A stretch of 64,000 nt of DNA from Streptococcus sp. 1643 (GCF_006228325.1 NZ_CP040231.1:693001-757000); one strand, 5' to 3'. Positions 44,858 through 55,838 are shown, counted from the stretch's first letter. Numbers and translations: made by a program. The notes: a model not told the origin generated them from the sequence alone.

Positions 44858-45682
44858 ATGCCTGAATTACCAGAGGTTGAAACGGTTCGTCGTGGCTTAG
44901 AAAAATTGATCTTGGGAAAGAAGATTTCTAATATAGAGATTACTTATCCTAAGATGATCAAGACGGATTTGGACGAGTTTCGAAAGGAAGTGCCTGATCA
45001 AGTAATTGAGTCAATAGGACGCCGTGGAAAATATCTGCTTTTTTACCTAACAGACAAGGTCTTGATTTCCCATCTGCGGATGGAGGGCAAGTATTTCTAC
45101 TATCCGGATCAGGTTTCTGAACGCAAGCATGCCCATATTTTGATTCGGTTTGAAGATAGTGGCACTCTTGTTTATGAGGATGTGCGCAAGTTTGGTACTA
45201 TGGAATTGCTGGCACCCGACCTTTTGGATGCCTACTTTATTTCTAAGAAACTAGGCCCTGAGCCAAGAGAGCAGGACTTTGATTTGCAGGTCTTTCAAGC
45301 TGCTCTATCCAAGTCTAAAAAGCCTATCAAATCCCATCTCCTAGATCAGACCTTGGTAGCTGGTCTTGGCAATATCTATGTGGATGAGGTTCTCTGGCGA
45401 GCTCAGGTTCATCCAGCAAGACCTTCCCAGACTTTGACAGCAGAAGAAGCGACAGCCATTCATGACCAGACCATTGCTGTTTTGGGGCAGGCAGTTGAAA
45501 AGGGCGGCTCCACCATTCGGACCTATACCAATGCCTTTGGGGAAGACGGAACCATGCAGGACTTCCATCAGGTCTATGATAAGACTGGACAAGCATGTTC
45601 CCGCTGTGGGACAGTGATTGAGAAATTCCAGCTCGGTGGACGGGGAACTCATTTTTGTCCTCAGTGTCAAAGGAGGGACTGA
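44858..45682 (+). CDS. mutM: Formamidopyrimidine-DNA glycosylase MutM (Fpg)
   Basis: 274 residues starting M-P-E-L-P-E-V-E-T-V; P2 and E3 are catalytic and a C-terminal zinc finger (C-S-R-C-G...C-P-Q-C) is intact. Removes 8-oxoguanine. ATG at 44858 with AGAAGGAGG; an in-frame extension upstream would displace the catalytic proline. Its stop overlaps coaE (TGATG). Confidence 0.96.
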   Translation: MPELPEVETVRRGLEKLILGKKISNIEITYPKMIKTDLDEFRKEVPDQVIESIGRRGKYLLFYLTDKVLISHLRMEGKYFYYPDQVSERKHAHILIRFEDSGTLVYEDVRKFGTMELLAPDLLDAYFISKKLGPEPREQDFDLQVFQAALSKSKKPIKSHLLDQTLVAGLGNIYVDEVLWRAQVHPARPSQTLTAEEATAIHDQTIAVLGQAVEKGGSTIRTYTNAFGEDGTMQDFHQVYDKTGQACSRCGTVIEKFQLGGRGTHFCPQCQRRD

Positions 45683-46287
45683 TGGGAAAAATCATCGGAA
45701 TCACAGGAGGAATTGCTTCTGGTAAGTCAACTGTGACAAATTTCCTAAGAGAGAAAGGCTTTCAAGTGGTGGATGCTGACGCAGTCGTTCACCAACTACA
45801 AAAACCTGGTGGTCGTCTTTATCTACTCTTAGTTCACCACTTTGGGCAGGAAATTATCCTCGAAAATGGAGAACTCAATCGCCCTCTCCTAGCTAGTCTC
45901 ATCTTTTCAAACCCTGAAGAACGAGAATGGTCTAAGCAAACCCAAGGGGAAATTATTCGTGAGGAATTGGCTGCATTGCGAGACCAGTTGACTCAGACAG
46001 AAGCGATTTTTTTCATGGATATTCCCCTGCTTTTTGAACAGGACTACAGTGCTTGGTTTGATGAAACATGGCTGGTCTATGTGAATCGTGATGTTCAGGT
46101 GGAACGTTTCATGAAACGGGATCATCTTTCTAAGGAAGTAGCAGAGTCCCGTTTGGCCGCCCAATGGCCCTTAGAGAAAAAGAAAGATTTTGCCAGTCAT
46201 GTTCTAGACAACAATGGCAGTCGTGATCAGCTTGTGGCTCAAGTAGTGAAGTTACTTGAAGGAGGCGATAGCTGTGCAAGAGATTAG
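45682..46287 (+). CDS. coaE: Dephospho-CoA kinase
   Basis: 201 residues starting M-G-K-I-I-G-I-T-G-G-I-A-S-G-K-S-T (P-loop). Last step of CoA synthesis. AAAGGAGG precedes it inside mutM. The final 14 bases overlap pmrA. Confidence 0.95.
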   Translation: MGKIIGITGGIASGKSTVTNFLREKGFQVVDADAVVHQLQKPGGRLYLLLVHHFGQEIILENGELNRPLLASLIFSNPEEREWSKQTQGEIIREELAALRDQLTQTEAIFFMDIPLLFEQDYSAWFDETWLVYVNRDVQVERFMKRDHLSKEVAESRLAAQWPLEKKKDFASHVLDNNGSRDQLVAQVVKLLEGGDSCARD

Positions 46288-47473
46288 TTGGAAAGAGAAT
46301 CTTCGTGTCGCCTGGTTTGGTAGTTTTCTAACGGGCGCCAGCATTTCCTTGGTCGTTCCTTTCATGCCTATCTTTGTAGAACAGTTGGGAATTGAAGGAG
46401 ACCAAGTTGCTTTTTATGCTGGATTAGCCATCTCAGTTTCGGCTGTTTCAGCAGCTCTAGTTTCTCCTATCTGGGGTATTCTTGCTGACAAGTACGGTCG
46501 AAAGCCCATGATGATTCGAGCTGGGCTTGCCATGACCATCACTATGGGAGGTTTGGCCTTCGTGCCAAATATCTATTGGCTACTCTTTTTGCGCTTGCTC
46601 AATGGTGTATTTACTGGATTTGTCCCCAATGCAACAGCCTTGATTGCTAGTCAGGTACCCAAAGATAAGTCTGGAGCGGCTCTGGGGACTCTAACTACAG
46701 GTGTTGTTGCAGGAACACTGACGGGTCCCTTTGTTGGAGGTTTTATTGCTGAAATTTTTGGCATTCGTAATGTCTTTTTATTGGTAGGTTCTTTCTTGTT
46801 TTTAGCTGCAATCCTAACCATTTTCTTTATCAAGGAAGATTTTCGGCCAGTGGCTAAGGAGAAGGCTATCCCAACAAAAGAAGTATTTTCTGCTTTCAAG
46901 TATCCTAGACTTTTAGTGAATCTATTTTTGACTAGCTTCGTCATTCAATTTTCAGCTCAATCAATTGGCCCCATTCTGGCTCTCTATGTGCGGGACTTAG
47001 GGCAGACTGAGAATCTCCTCTTTGTATCAGGATTGATCGTATCCAGCATGGGATTTTCTAGTATGATGAGCGCTGGAGTGATGGGAAAGCTTGGTGATAA
47101 GGTAGGGAATCATAGATTGTTAGTTGCAGCGCAGATTTATTCCGTCATCATTTACCTTCTTTGTGCCCATGCAACCAGCCCCCTTCAACTTGGCTTGTAT
47201 CGTTTTCTCTTTGGTTTGGGAACAGGTGCTCTCATACCGGGAGTTAATGCCCTTCTTAGCAAAATGACTCCGAAATCAGGTATTTCAAGGATTTTCGCCT
47301 TCAACCAAGTCTTTTTTTATCTCGGTGGAGTGATTGGACCTATGGCGGGATCCGCAGTTGCAGGATATTTGGGCTACCATGCTGTCTTTTATGCGACAGC
47401 AGCCTGTGTAGCTTTCAGTTGTTTATGTAACTTAGTGCAATTTAGATCATTATTAAAAGTAAAGGAAATCTAG
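46274..47473 (+). CDS. pmrA: Multidrug efflux MFS transporter PmrA
   Basis: 399 residues with 12 predicted membrane helices and the MFS motif A in [11 protein letters not shown]. Matches pneumococcal PmrA, which exports fluoroquinolones and dyes. The GTG at 46274, 8 bases after AAGGAGG, gives the known length; a TTG in frame at 46256 overlaps the ribosome binding site and is rejected. Confidence 0.92.
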   Translation: MQEISWKENLRVAWFGSFLTGASISLVVPFMPIFVEQLGIEGDQVAFYAGLAISVSAVSAALVSPIWGILADKYGRKPMMIRAGLAMTITMGGLAFVPNIYWLLFLRLLNGVFTGFVPNATALIASQVPKDKSGAALGTLTTGVVAGTLTGPFVGGFIAEIFGIRNVFLLVGSFLFLAAILTIFFIKEDFRPVAKEKAIPTKEVFSAFKYPRLLVNLFLTSFVIQFSAQSIGPILALYVRDLGQTENLLFVSGLIVSSMGFSSMMSAGVMGKLGDKVGNHRLLVAAQIYSVIIYLLCAHATSPLQLGLYRFLFGLGTGALIPGVNALLSKMTPKSGISRIFAFNQVFFYLGGVIGPMAGSAVAGYLGYHAVFYATAACVAFSCLCNLVQFRSLLKVKEI

Positions 47474-47622
47474 TGCGAGTAAAAATCAATCTCAAGTGCT
47501 CCTCTTGCGGCAGCATGAATTATCTAACCAGTAAGAACTCCAAAACCCATCCAGACAGGATTGAGGTGTTAAAATATTGTCCAAAGGAAAGAAAAGTAAC
47601 TTTACATCTTGAATCTAAGTAG
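47473..47622 (+). CDS. rpmG: 50S ribosomal protein L33
   Basis: 49 residues from a GTG that overlaps the pmrA stop by one base (TAGTG). [13 protein letters not shown] then K-Y-C-P-K-E-R-K. Only the first zinc-type C-x2-C pair is kept; the second is C-P-K-E, so this is a zinc-independent form by reading. Sits between pmrA and secG as in pneumococcus. Confidence 0.9.
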   Translation: MRVKINLKCSSCGSMNYLTSKNSKTHPDRIEVLKYCPKERKVTLHLESK

Positions 47623-47628
47623 AATTTA

Positions 47629-47637
47629 TGGTAAAAT
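47629..47637 (+). promoter_or_regulatory. Extended -10 promoter for secG
   Basis: TGG followed by TAAAAT, 25 bases before the secG start. Confidence 0.45.
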
Positions 47638-47661
47638 AATAGGGATTTTAAGGAGTTTGAT

Positions 47662-47895
47662 ATGTATAACCTATTATTAACCATTTTATTAGTATTATCT
47701 GTTGTGATTGTGATTGCGATTTTCATGCAACCAACTAAGAACCAATCCAGCAATGTATTTGATGCCAGCTCAGGTGATTTGTTTGAACGTAGTAAAGCGC
47801 GTGGTTTTGAAGCTGTGATGCAACGTTTGACAGGTATTTTAGTCTTTTTCTGGCTAGCCATTGCCTTAGCATTAACGGTATTATCAAGTAGATAA
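47662..47895 (+). CDS. secG: Preprotein translocase subunit SecG
   Basis: 77 residues with two membrane helices (about 2-22 and 53-75) and the linking loop containing F-D-A-S-S-G-D-L-F-E-R. Accessory subunit of SecYEG. Confidence 0.92.
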   Translation: MYNLLLTILLVLSVVIVIAIFMQPTKNQSSNVFDASSGDLFERSKARGFEAVMQRLTGILVFFWLAIALALTVLSSR

Positions 47896-47899
47896 GAAA

Positions 47900-47935
47900 T
47901 GGGCAGGACTAGGTCTTTGCCTATTTTTATTTTGA
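47900..47935 (+). terminator. Weak terminator-like hairpin after secG
   Basis: GGGCA pairs with TGCCT, with GAC/GTC inside, followed by ATTTTTATTTT. Only a weak stem. Confidence 0.4.
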
Positions 47936-47989
47936 ATGATGTTTACTAAAGTTATCACTCAAAAAATTATAAAAATCTAGAAAGAGAAC

Positions 47990-50344
47990 ATGAAAGATAA
48001 AATTAAAGAATATTTGCAAGAGAAGGGGCGAGTGACGGTAAATGATCTAGCTCAGGCTCTCGGAAAGGATGGGTCCAAGGATTTCCGTGAGTTGATTAAA
48101 ACCCTGTCTCTGATGGAAAGAAAGCACCAGATTCGTTTTGAAGATGATGGTAGTTTATGTCTGGACCAAAAGAAGAAACATGAAATTACCCTCAAAGGGA
48201 TTTTTCATGCCCATAAAAACGGCTTTGGCTTTGTCAGTCTAGAAGGCGAAGAGGACGATCTTTTTGTAGGAAAAAACGATGTCAACTATGCCATTGATGG
48301 TGATACCGTTGAGGTGGTCATCAAGAAAGTTGCTGACCGCAACAAGGGAACAGCTGCCGAAGCCAGAATCATTGATATATTAGAGCATAGTCTGACTACA
48401 GTTGTCGGGCAAATCGTTCTGGATCAGGAAAAGCCCAAGTATGCGGGCTACATCCGTTCAAAGAATCAGAAAATCAGCCAACCGATCTATGTGAAGAAAC
48501 CAGCTATCAAGTTGGAAGGGACAGAGGTTCTCAAGGTCTTTATCGATAAATACCCAAGTAAGAAACATGATTTCTTTGTTGCTAGTGTCCTTGATGTGGT
48601 GGGGCACTCGACTGATGCTGGGATTGACGTTCTTGAAGTCTTGGAATCCATGGATATTGTTTCAGAATTTCCAGAAGCTGTTCTCAAGGAGGCAGAAAGT
48701 GTACCAGAAGCTCCGTCTCAAAAGGATATGGAAGGTCGTCTGGACCTGAGAGATGAGCTTACCTTTACCATTGACGGTGCGGATGCCAAGGACTTGGACG
48801 ACGCAGTACACATCAAGCCTTTAAAGAATGGCAATATCGAACTCGGAGTTCACATCGCAGATGTTTCCTACTATGTGACCGAGGGTTCTGCCCTTGACAA
48901 GGAAGCCCTTAACCGCGCGACTTCTGTCTATGTGACAGACCGAGTGGTTCCAATGCTTCCAGAGCGTTTGTCAAATGGCATCTGCTCTCTCAATCCTCAA
49001 GTCGATCGCTTGACCCAGTCTGCTATTATGGAAATTGATAAACATGGTCGTGTGGTTAATTACACCATTACCCAAACAGTTATCAAGACGAGCTTCCGTA
49101 TGACCTATATCGCTGTTAATGATATCCTAGCTGGCGATGAGGAAAAGAGACGAGAGTTTAAGAAAATTGTTCCAAGTATCGAGCTCATGGCCAAGCTTCA
49201 TGAAAGGCTAGGAAGCATGCGTGAGAAGCGTGGTGCCCTCAATTTTGATACTAATGAAGCTAAGATTCTAGTGGATAAAAAAGGCAAGCCTGTGGATATC
49301 GTTCTTCGTCAGCGTGGTGTTGCCGAGCGGATGATTGAGTCCTTCATGTTGATTGCTAATGAAACGGTTGCCGAGCACTTTAGCAAGCTGGATCTACCTT
49401 TCATTTATCGAATCCACGAGGAGCCCAAGGCTGAAAAAGTTCAGAAGTTTATTGATTATGCTTCAAGCTTTGGTTTGCGGATTTATGGGACTGCCAGTGA
49501 AATTAGCCAGGAGGCGCTTCAAGATATCATGCGTGCTGTTGAGGGAGAGCCTTATGCGGATGTATTGTCCATGATGCTTCTCCGATCCATGCAACAAGCT
49601 CGCTATTCAGAGCACAATCACGGTCACTATGGTCTTGCTGCTGATTATTACACTCACTTTACCAGTCCTATTCGCCGTTATCCAGACCTCCTTGTCCATC
49701 GAATGATTCGGGACTATGGCCGTTCTAAAGAAATAGCAGAGCATTTTGAGCAAGTGATTCCAGAGATTGCGACCCAGTCTTCCAACCGTGAGCGTCGTGC
49801 CATCGAGGCGGAGCGTGAAGTCGAAGCCATGAAAAAGGCTGAGTACATGGAAGAATACGTGGGTGAAGAGTATGATGCGGTTGTATCCAGCATCGTCAAA
49901 TTCGGTCTCTTTGTTGAATTGCCAAATACAGTTGAAGGCTTGATTCACATTACCAATCTACCTGAATTTTATCATTTCAATGAGCGAGATTTGACACTCC
50001 GTGGGGAGAAATCAGGCACAACCTTCCGTGTAGGACAGCAGATTCGCATTCGGGTTGAAAGAGCGGATAAGATGACAGGTGAGATTGATTTCTCCTATAT
50101 CCCAAGTGAGTTTGATGTTATCGAAAAAGGCTTGAAACAAGCTGGGCGCAAAGACAGAAGTCGTGGTTCAAGTCGTCGTTCGGATAAGAAGGAAGACAAG
50201 AGAAAATCAGGGCGCTTAAATGATAAGCACAAGCATTCACAAAAAGACAAGAAGAAAAAAGGCAAGAAACCTTTTTACAAAGAAGTAGCTAAGAAAGGAG
50301 CCAAGCATGGCAAAGGGCGAGGGAAAGGTCGTCGCACAAAATAA
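47990..50344 (+). CDS. rnr: Ribonuclease R
   Basis: 784 residues. N-terminal winged helix and cold-shock domains, RNB catalytic domain (D-A-K-D-L-D-D-A-V near residue 263 with the metal aspartates), S1 domain (about 620-705), and a lysine-rich tail. 3'-5' exoribonuclease that partners SmpB-tmRNA; smpB starts inside its last 38 bases, linking the two. Confidence 0.95.
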   Translation: MKDKIKEYLQEKGRVTVNDLAQALGKDGSKDFRELIKTLSLMERKHQIRFEDDGSLCLDQKKKHEITLKGIFHAHKNGFGFVSLEGEEDDLFVGKNDVNYAIDGDTVEVVIKKVADRNKGTAAEARIIDILEHSLTTVVGQIVLDQEKPKYAGYIRSKNQKISQPIYVKKPAIKLEGTEVLKVFIDKYPSKKHDFFVASVLDVVGHSTDAGIDVLEVLESMDIVSEFPEAVLKEAESVPEAPSQKDMEGRLDLRDELTFTIDGADAKDLDDAVHIKPLKNGNIELGVHIADVSYYVTEGSALDKEALNRATSVYVTDRVVPMLPERLSNGICSLNPQVDRLTQSAIMEIDKHGRVVNYTITQTVIKTSFRMTYIAVNDILAGDEEKRREFKKIVPSIELMAKLHERLGSMREKRGALNFDTNEAKILVDKKGKPVDIVLRQRGVAERMIESFMLIANETVAEHFSKLDLPFIYRIHEEPKAEKVQKFIDYASSFGLRIYGTASEISQEALQDIMRAVEGEPYADVLSMMLLRSMQQARYSEHNHGHYGLAADYYTHFTSPIRRYPDLLVHRMIRDYGRSKEIAEHFEQVIPEIATQSSNRERRAIEAEREVEAMKKAEYMEEYVGEEYDAVVSSIVKFGLFVELPNTVEGLIHITNLPEFYHFNERDLTLRGEKSGTTFRVGQQIRIRVERADKMTGEIDFSYIPSEFDVIEKGLKQAGRKDRSRGSSRRSDKKEDKRKSGRLNDKHKHSQKDKKKKGKKPFYKEVAKKGAKHGKGRGKGRRTK

Positions 50345-50774
50345 AAAGGCGCACCACGACTATACAATCGTAGATACGCTAGAGGCAGGAATGGTCCTGA
50401 CAGGAACGGAAATCAAGAGCGTTCGAGCTGCTCGAATCAATCTCAAGGACGGCTTTGCCCAAGTAAAAAATGGGGAAGTCTGGCTGAGCAATGTTCATAT
50501 CGCCCCTTACGAAGAGGGTAATATCTGGAACCAGGAACCTGAACGCCGTCGTAAACTCTTGCTCCATAAGAAGCAAATTCAAAAATTGGAACAAGAGACC
50601 AAAGGAACAGGAATGACCCTTGTTCCCCTTAAAGTCTATATCAAAGATGGCTACGCCAAGCTTCTTTTAGGACTTGCTAAAGGGCAACATGACTATGATA
50701 AACGGGAGTCTATCAAGCGACGTGAACAAAACCGCGACATCGCGCGTGTGATGAAAGCTGTCAACCAGCGTTAA
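50307..50774 (+). CDS. smpB: SsrA-binding protein SmpB
   Basis: 155 residues. [16 protein letters not shown] and the basic tail [11 protein letters not shown] are typical. Binds tmRNA for rescue of stalled ribosomes. AAAGGAG within the rnr 3' end. Confidence 0.97.
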   Translation: MAKGEGKVVAQNKKAHHDYTIVDTLEAGMVLTGTEIKSVRAARINLKDGFAQVKNGEVWLSNVHIAPYEEGNIWNQEPERRRKLLLHKKQIQKLEQETKGTGMTLVPLKVYIKDGYAKLLLGLAKGQHDYDKRESIKRREQNRDIARVMKAVNQR

Positions 50775-50788
50775 GAAGAGGAAGTAAA

Positions 50789-51649
50789 ATGGAAAAATTA
50801 ATTGCCTATAAACGGATGCCCTTGTGGAATAAACAGACCATGCCTGAAGCAGTTCAGCAAAAGCACAATACTAAGGTCGGCACTTGGGGAAAAATTACTG
50901 TCTTAAAGGGGGCACTCAAGTTTATTGAGCTGACTGAAGATGGTGAGGTTCTAGCTGAGCACCTCTTTGAGGCAGGAGCTGATAATCCCATGGCGCAACC
51001 ACAAGCCTGGCACCGAGTGGAGGCTGCGACAGACGATGTAGAGTGGTACTTGGAATTTTATTGTAAACCTGAGGATTATTTCCCTAAGAAATACCAGACC
51101 AATCCAGTCCATTCAGAGGTCCTAGAGGCTATGCAGACGGTGAAACCAGGAAGAGCCTTGGATTTGGGTTGTGGTCAGGGGCGTAACTCTCTCTTTCTCG
51201 CACAGAATGGTTTTGATGTGACAGCTGTGGATCAAAATGAATTGTCCCTTGAAATCTTGCAAAGCATCGTAGAGCAAGAGGATTTAGACATGCCTGTCGG
51301 ACTATACGATATCAATTCAGCCAGCATTAGCCAAGACTATGATTTTATCGTATCGACAGTTGTTCTGATGTTCCTACAAGCGGACCGTATTCCAGCTATT
51401 ATCCAAAATATGCAGGAGCACACCACAGTCGGTGGCTACAATCTCATCGTCTGTGCCATGGACACGGAGGATTATCCTTGCTCGGTTAACTTCCCATTCA
51501 CCTTTAAAGAAGGGGAACTGGCGGACTACTACAAGGATTGGGAATTGGTCAAATATAATGAAAACCCAGGACATCTGCACCGTCGTGATGAAAATGGTAA
51601 TCGCATTCAACTACGCTTTGCGACTATGCTAGCCAAGAAAATCAAGTAA
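50789..51649 (+). CDS. tehB: TehB-type SAM methyltransferase with N-terminal cupin-like domain
   Basis: 286 residues: an N-terminal DUF1971-like beta domain (about 1-90) and a methyltransferase domain with [12 protein letters not shown] near 125. The family gives tellurite resistance by methylation, but natural substrates are unclear. The stop is followed by a 9-base tandem repeat (ATCAAGTAA twice), so the end of the gene looks recently duplicated. Confidence 0.9.
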   Translation: MEKLIAYKRMPLWNKQTMPEAVQQKHNTKVGTWGKITVLKGALKFIELTEDGEVLAEHLFEAGADNPMAQPQAWHRVEAATDDVEWYLEFYCKPEDYFPKKYQTNPVHSEVLEAMQTVKPGRALDLGCGQGRNSLFLAQNGFDVTAVDQNELSLEILQSIVEQEDLDMPVGLYDINSASISQDYDFIVSTVVLMFLQADRIPAIIQNMQEHTTVGGYNLIVCAMDTEDYPCSVNFPFTFKEGELADYYKDWELVKYNENPGHLHRRDENGNRIQLRFATMLAKKIK

Positions 51650-51674
51650 ATCAAGTAAATCAAACCTATACCAG

Positions 51675-51712
51675 CGAATAGAAACCACTTTGCAAGGTTT
51701 CTATTCGTTTTT
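51675..51712 (+). terminator. Terminator after tehB
   Basis: CGAATAGAAACC pairs perfectly with GGTTTCTATTCG, followed by T5. Confidence 0.92.
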
Positions 51713-51727
51713 GTTTGCGTTGGTTGA

Positions 51728-51756
51728 TTGGGGTGAGCAGGATTTTATGCTATACT
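51728..51756 (+). promoter_or_regulatory. Promoter for the CARF-nuclease gene
   Basis: TTGGGG, 17 bases, TATACT preceded by TGC (extended -10). Leader of about 75 bases. Confidence 0.6.
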
Positions 51757-51835
51757 AGAAGTAGGAAATCTGAGCAGTAGAAGTGTGTTACTGTCTATCT
51801 CAGCGCAAGAAAGTCTTTATGATGGAGGTGATCAA

Positions 51836-52984
51836 ATGACGAGTCTTTTGGTGGAGCTATATGATCGGCATGTATTGGAAAAGAATGTCTACCAAGCCTT
51901 TATCAGTGATTGTGATGAGATTCTTTTTCTATCTTTGACGAAAATAAGCAATGAAGAGAAGCTCTCTCTCCGTCAGTTTATCATGGAAGAGGTACCTCAT
52001 ATCCAACGAGTGACCTTTCGTCAGTTATCCTTAGAACAACTAGCAAACCAGTTAGATTATTGTCTAGCAGGCTATGACCAGGTTCTTCTTGATGTTTTTG
52101 GTGGGGATTCGCTCCTAGCCTTATCTCTCTATCAATACGGCTTGGATCGCCACCTCCCCATCGTTGCCATGGATGTCGAGCGGGGAAAACAATACAAGTG
52201 GGTAGCCGGTCAGTTAGAAAAAGAAGACATGGACATTCCAACCCTAAGCATCCAACAGTTGATAGCCTTGCGTGGTGGAAAAATGCTCAAATCAAAACGC
52301 CCTATCCACTCAGCTCAGCAAATTGCAGCCATCAAAAAGCTAGCCAGCTCTGCCATTGCCAATCCTGCCCACTGGTATCAAGTGACCCAATTTTTCTCTC
52401 TAGCTAAGACCAATGACCTGCATGCTGAGACAGAAAAGATACTGGAAAACAATGGCAGGTATTATCACTATCCAAAATCCCTTATTCCTTTACTTGTGGA
52501 AGCAGGGATGCTTTGTATTGAAAGTGAGGACAAAAAACGAGTAGCCTACAGCTTTCCAAGTCAAGAGGCTCAAGTCTTTTGCCGCAATAAGGGACATATT
52601 TTAGAGGTATATCTCTATCTCTTGGCGCTTGAATCTCAGCTGTTTGATGAGTGCATGATAGGTGGTGAGATTGATTGGAATGGTATCTTTCCAGAGGCAG
52701 ACAATGTTCAAAATGAGATTGATGTCATTTTGAGAAAGGGACGCTCGATTACCTTTATCTCTTGCAAGATGACAGATTTATCTGTTGAAGCCATCAATGA
52801 ACTAGAAGTCTATGCCAATCATTTTGCTGGGGAGAGTTGCCTCAAGTTAATTGTCTGTACGGGGAAAATCAATCCTGCTTATGCCAATCGCTGCCAGGAA
52901 TACGGCGTGCTGGTCATTAGAAGTGAGCAGATTCCTAATCTCATTCCCATGCTGAAAAAATACTCTAAGAGACAAAAGAGATAA
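51836..52984 (+). CDS. DUF1887 protein: CARF-like sensor plus PD-(D/E)XK nuclease (Card1/Can2-like)
   Basis: 382 residues from the ATG behind GGAGGTGATC. The N-terminal ~150 residues fit a CARF-type Rossmann sensor (L-L-V-E-L-Y-D-R-H at the start, V-L-L-D-V-F-G-G-D near 82-90, L-S-I-Q-Q-L-I-A-L-R-G-G-K after it). The C-terminal domain has N-E-I-D-V-I-L (E294, D296) and F-I-S-C-K (K311), the DUF1887 restriction-nuclease core. Card1/Can2 relatives are DNA/RNA nucleases switched on by cyclic oligoadenylate from type III CRISPR. No cas gene or array is in this window, and pneumococcus has tehB next to coiA, so this looks inserted. Confidence 0.75.
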   Translation: MTSLLVELYDRHVLEKNVYQAFISDCDEILFLSLTKISNEEKLSLRQFIMEEVPHIQRVTFRQLSLEQLANQLDYCLAGYDQVLLDVFGGDSLLALSLYQYGLDRHLPIVAMDVERGKQYKWVAGQLEKEDMDIPTLSIQQLIALRGGKMLKSKRPIHSAQQIAAIKKLASSAIANPAHWYQVTQFFSLAKTNDLHAETEKILENNGRYYHYPKSLIPLLVEAGMLCIESEDKKRVAYSFPSQEAQVFCRNKGHILEVYLYLLALESQLFDECMIGGEIDWNGIFPEADNVQNEIDVILRKGRSITFISCKMTDLSVEAINELEVYANHFAGESCLKLIVCTGKINPAYANRCQEYGVLVIRSEQIPNLIPMLKKYSKRQKR

Positions 52985-53000
52985 GAAATAATATCATGAA

Positions 53001-53024
53001 AGGCTGGATTCCAGTCTTTTTTAC
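53001..53024 (+). terminator. Terminator after the CARF-nuclease gene
   Basis: AGGCTGG pairs with CCAGTCT (one G-U) around ATT, followed by T6. Confidence 0.8.
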
Positions 53025-53030
53025 TTCTTT

Positions 53031-53038
53031 TTCGAATA
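53031..53038 (+). promoter_or_regulatory. ComX (com box) element for coiA
   Basis: TTCGAATA, one mismatch from TACGAATA, 21 bases before the coiA ATG and after a T-rich stretch, the same geometry as at comEA. Confidence 0.7.
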
Positions 53039-53059
53039 AATGAGAAAAGGAGGTAGCCC

Positions 53060-54016
53060 ATGTTTGTAGCCAGAGATGCCAAGGGGAATTTGGTGAATGC
53101 CCTTGAAAAAGATGTGACCAAGCAAGCTTATACTTGTCCAGCCTGTGGGGGCGGACTACGATTACGTCAAGGACAGAGTATTCGAACGCACTTTGCCCAT
53201 GAAAGGTTAAGAGATTGTATTGCCATTTTTGAAAATGAAAGTCCAGAACACTTAGGCAACAAAGAGGCCCTTTATCATTGGGCCAAGAAGGACAATCAGG
53301 TCGCCTTAGAATATAGTCTGCCCGAGATTCAGCAGATAGCAGATGTTCTCGTCAATGAGAAACTAGCTCTGGAGGTTCAGTGCAGTCCCTTGTCTCAAAA
53401 GCTTTTAGGCGATAGAAGTCAAGGATACCGCAGCCAGGGCTATCAGGTTATCTGGCTACTGGGAGAAAAACTCTGGTTAAAAGAGCGATTAACACAATTG
53501 CAAAGGGGATTTCTCTATTTTAGTCAAAATATGGGATTTTATGTTTGGGAACTGGATATCAAAAAGCAAGTTTTGAGACTCAAATATCTTTTGCATCAGG
53601 ACCTACGTGGCAAGCTTCATTTTCAGGTCAAGGAATTTCCCTATGGCCAAGGAAATCTCTTGGAAATTCTACGATTTCCTTATCAAAAACAAAAACTGCC
53701 TCGTTTTGCTGTTGTGCAAGATTCAACTATCTGTCACTACATTCGCCAGCAGTTGTACTATCAAACGCCCTACTGGATGAAGAAGCAGGAGGAAGCTTAT
53801 TATCAAGGAGACAATCTATTAAAGCATCAACTGGACGACTGGTATCCCCAGGTCAGACCGATAGAATCGGGTGATTTTTTGCAGATTGAAACGGATTTGG
53901 ATAGCTATTATAGAAATTTTCAGGCTTACTATCAAAAAAATCCGAAAAATAATCGCCAAAAGCTCTATCCACCAGCCTTTTATCACTTATATTTCTCAAA
54001 AAATGTGGTAAAATAG
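53060..54016 (+). CDS. coiA: Competence protein CoiA
   Basis: 318 residues. N-terminal zinc-ribbon-like C-P-A-C-G-G-G-L with T-H-F-A-H, then a PD-(D/E)XK-like core (I-A-D-V-L-V-N-E-K-L-A-L-E-V-Q near 95-110) and a variable end. Late competence gene needed for recombination of incoming DNA, behind a com box. Its end holds a TGG-TAAAAT promoter for pepF. Confidence 0.93.
   Translation: MFVARDAKGNLVNALEKDVTKQAYTCPACGGGLRLRQGQSIRTHFAHERLRDCIAIFENESPEHLGNKEALYHWAKKDNQVALEYSLPEIQQIADVLVNEKLALEVQCSPLSQKLLGDRSQGYRSQGYQVIWLLGEKLWLKERLTQLQRGFLYFSQNMGFYVWELDIKKQVLRLKYLLHQDLRGKLHFQVKEFPYGQGNLLEILRFPYQKQKLPRFAVVQDSTICHYIRQQLYYQTPYWMKKQEEAYYQGDNLLKHQLDDWYPQVRPIESGDFLQIETDLDSYYRNFQAYYQKNPKNNRQKLYPPAFYHLYFSKNVVK
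54006..54014 (+). promoter_or_regulatory. Extended -10 promoter for pepF, inside the coiA end
   Basis: TGG followed by TAAAAT, 21 bases before the pepF ATG; it lets pepF be expressed outside competence. Confidence 0.5.
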
Positions 54017-54034
54017 AAAGGATGGAGGAATCTT

Positions 54035-55837
54035 ATGGTATTACAACGACATGAAATAAATGAAAAAGATACATGGGATCTTTCGACAATCTACCCAACA
54101 GACCAGGCTTGGGAAGAAGCCTTGAAAGATTTAACTGAAAAAGTACAAACAGCATCCCAGTATGAGGGACATCTCTTGGACAGCGCAGACAGTTTGCTTG
54201 AGATCACAGAATTCTCACTCGACTTGGAACGCCAAGTTGAAAAACTTTATGTCTATGCGCATATGAAAAATGACCAGGACACGCGTGAAGCCAAGTATCA
54301 AGAGTACTATGCTAAGGCAATGACCCTATACAGTCAGTTAGAACAAGCCTTTTCATTCTATGAACCTGAGTTTATGGAGATTAGGGAAGAGCAGTATGCG
54401 GCCTTCCTAGAAGCTCAACCAAAACTCCAAGTTTACAAACACTTTTTTGACAAGCTCTTGCAAAAGAAAGACCATGTTCTTTCACAACGTGAGGAAGAAT
54501 TACTTGCTGGAGCAGGAGAAATCTTTGGCGCTGCTAGTGAAACTTTCGCTATTTTGGACAATGCGGATATTAGCTTCCCATACGTGCTTGATGACGAAGG
54601 TAAGGAAGTGCAACTCTCACACGGTACTTACATCCGTTTGATGGAGTCTAAAAACCGTGAAGTGCGTCGTGGTGCCTATGAAGCCCTTTATGCGACATAT
54701 GAGCAATTCCAACACACTTATGCGAAGACCTTGCAGACAAATGTTAAGGTGCAAAACTACCGAGCAAAAGTTCGCAACTATAAGAGTGCTCGCCATGCAG
54801 CCCTCGCAGCAAATTTTGTTCCAGAAAGTGTCTATGACAATTTGGTAGCAGCAGTTCGCAAGCATTTGCCACTTTTGCATCGTTACCTCGAGCTTCGTTC
54901 AAAAATCTTGGGTATTTCTGATCTCAAGATGTACGATGTCTACACACCACTATCTTCAGTAGAATACAGCTTTACCTACGAAGAAGCCTTGAAGAAAGCA
55001 GAAGAGGCCTTGGCAGTCTTGGGTGACGACTACTTGAGCCGTGTCAAACGTGCCTTTAGCGAGCGTTGGATTGATGTCTATGAAAACCAAGGCAAACGTT
55101 CTGGTGCCTACTCTGGTGGTTCTTATGATACCAATGCCTTCATGCTTCTCAACTGGCAGGACAATTTAGACAATCTCTTTACCCTTGTCCATGAAACAGG
55201 TCACAGTATGCACTCTAGCTATACTCGTGAAACCCAACCTTATGTTTACGGAGATTACTCTATCTTCTTGGCTGAGATTGCCTCAACGACCAACGAAAAC
55301 ATCTTGACTGAGAAATTATTGGAAGAAGTAGAAGACGATGCAACTCGCTTTGCTATCCTCAATAACTTCTTGGACGGCTTCCGTGGAACAGTCTTCCGTC
55401 AAACTCAATTCGCTGAGTTTGAACATGCCATTCACCAAGCTGATCAAAACGGTGAAGTCTTGACAAGCGATTTCCTCAATAAGCTCTACGCTGACTTGAA
55501 CCAAGAGTACTATGGACTCAGCAAGGAAGACAATCCTCAGATCCAATACGAGTGGGCACGCATTCCACACTTCTACTATAACTACTATGTTTATCAGTAT
55601 TCAACTGGTTTTGCAGCTGCTTCAGCCTTGGCTGAGAAGATTGTCCATGGTAGTCAAGAAGACCGTGACCGCTATATCGACTACCTCAAGGCTGGTAAGT
55701 CAGACTATCCGCTCAATGTCATGAGAAAAGCGGGTGTGGATATGGAGAAGGAAGACTATCTCAACGATGCCTTTGCAGTCTTTGAACGTCGCTTGAACGA
55801 GTTTGAAGCTCTTGTTGAAAAATTGGGACTAGCTTAA
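54035..55837 (+). CDS. pepF: Oligoendopeptidase F
   Basis: 600 residues, M3B zinc metallopeptidase. V-H-E-T-G-H-S-M-H (H-E-x-G-H) near residue 387 is intact, and the E of the downstream zinc ligand region lies in A-E-I-A-S-T-T-N-E. Degrades cytosolic oligopeptides. ATG with GGAGG. One base before the next gene. Confidence 0.96.
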   Translation: MVLQRHEINEKDTWDLSTIYPTDQAWEEALKDLTEKVQTASQYEGHLLDSADSLLEITEFSLDLERQVEKLYVYAHMKNDQDTREAKYQEYYAKAMTLYSQLEQAFSFYEPEFMEIREEQYAAFLEAQPKLQVYKHFFDKLLQKKDHVLSQREEELLAGAGEIFGAASETFAILDNADISFPYVLDDEGKEVQLSHGTYIRLMESKNREVRRGAYEALYATYEQFQHTYAKTLQTNVKVQNYRAKVRNYKSARHAALAANFVPESVYDNLVAAVRKHLPLLHRYLELRSKILGISDLKMYDVYTPLSSVEYSFTYEEALKKAEEALAVLGDDYLSRVKRAFSERWIDVYENQGKRSGAYSGGSYDTNAFMLLNWQDNLDNLFTLVHETGHSMHSSYTRETQPYVYGDYSIFLAEIASTTNENILTEKLLEEVEDDATRFAILNNFLDGFRGTVFRQTQFAEFEHAIHQADQNGEVLTSDFLNKLYADLNQEYYGLSKEDNPQIQYEWARIPHFYYNYYVYQYSTGFAAASALAEKIVHGSQEDRDRYIDYLKAGKSDYPLNVMRKAGVDMEKEDYLNDAFAVFERRLNEFEALVEKLGLA

Positions 55838-55838
55838 G

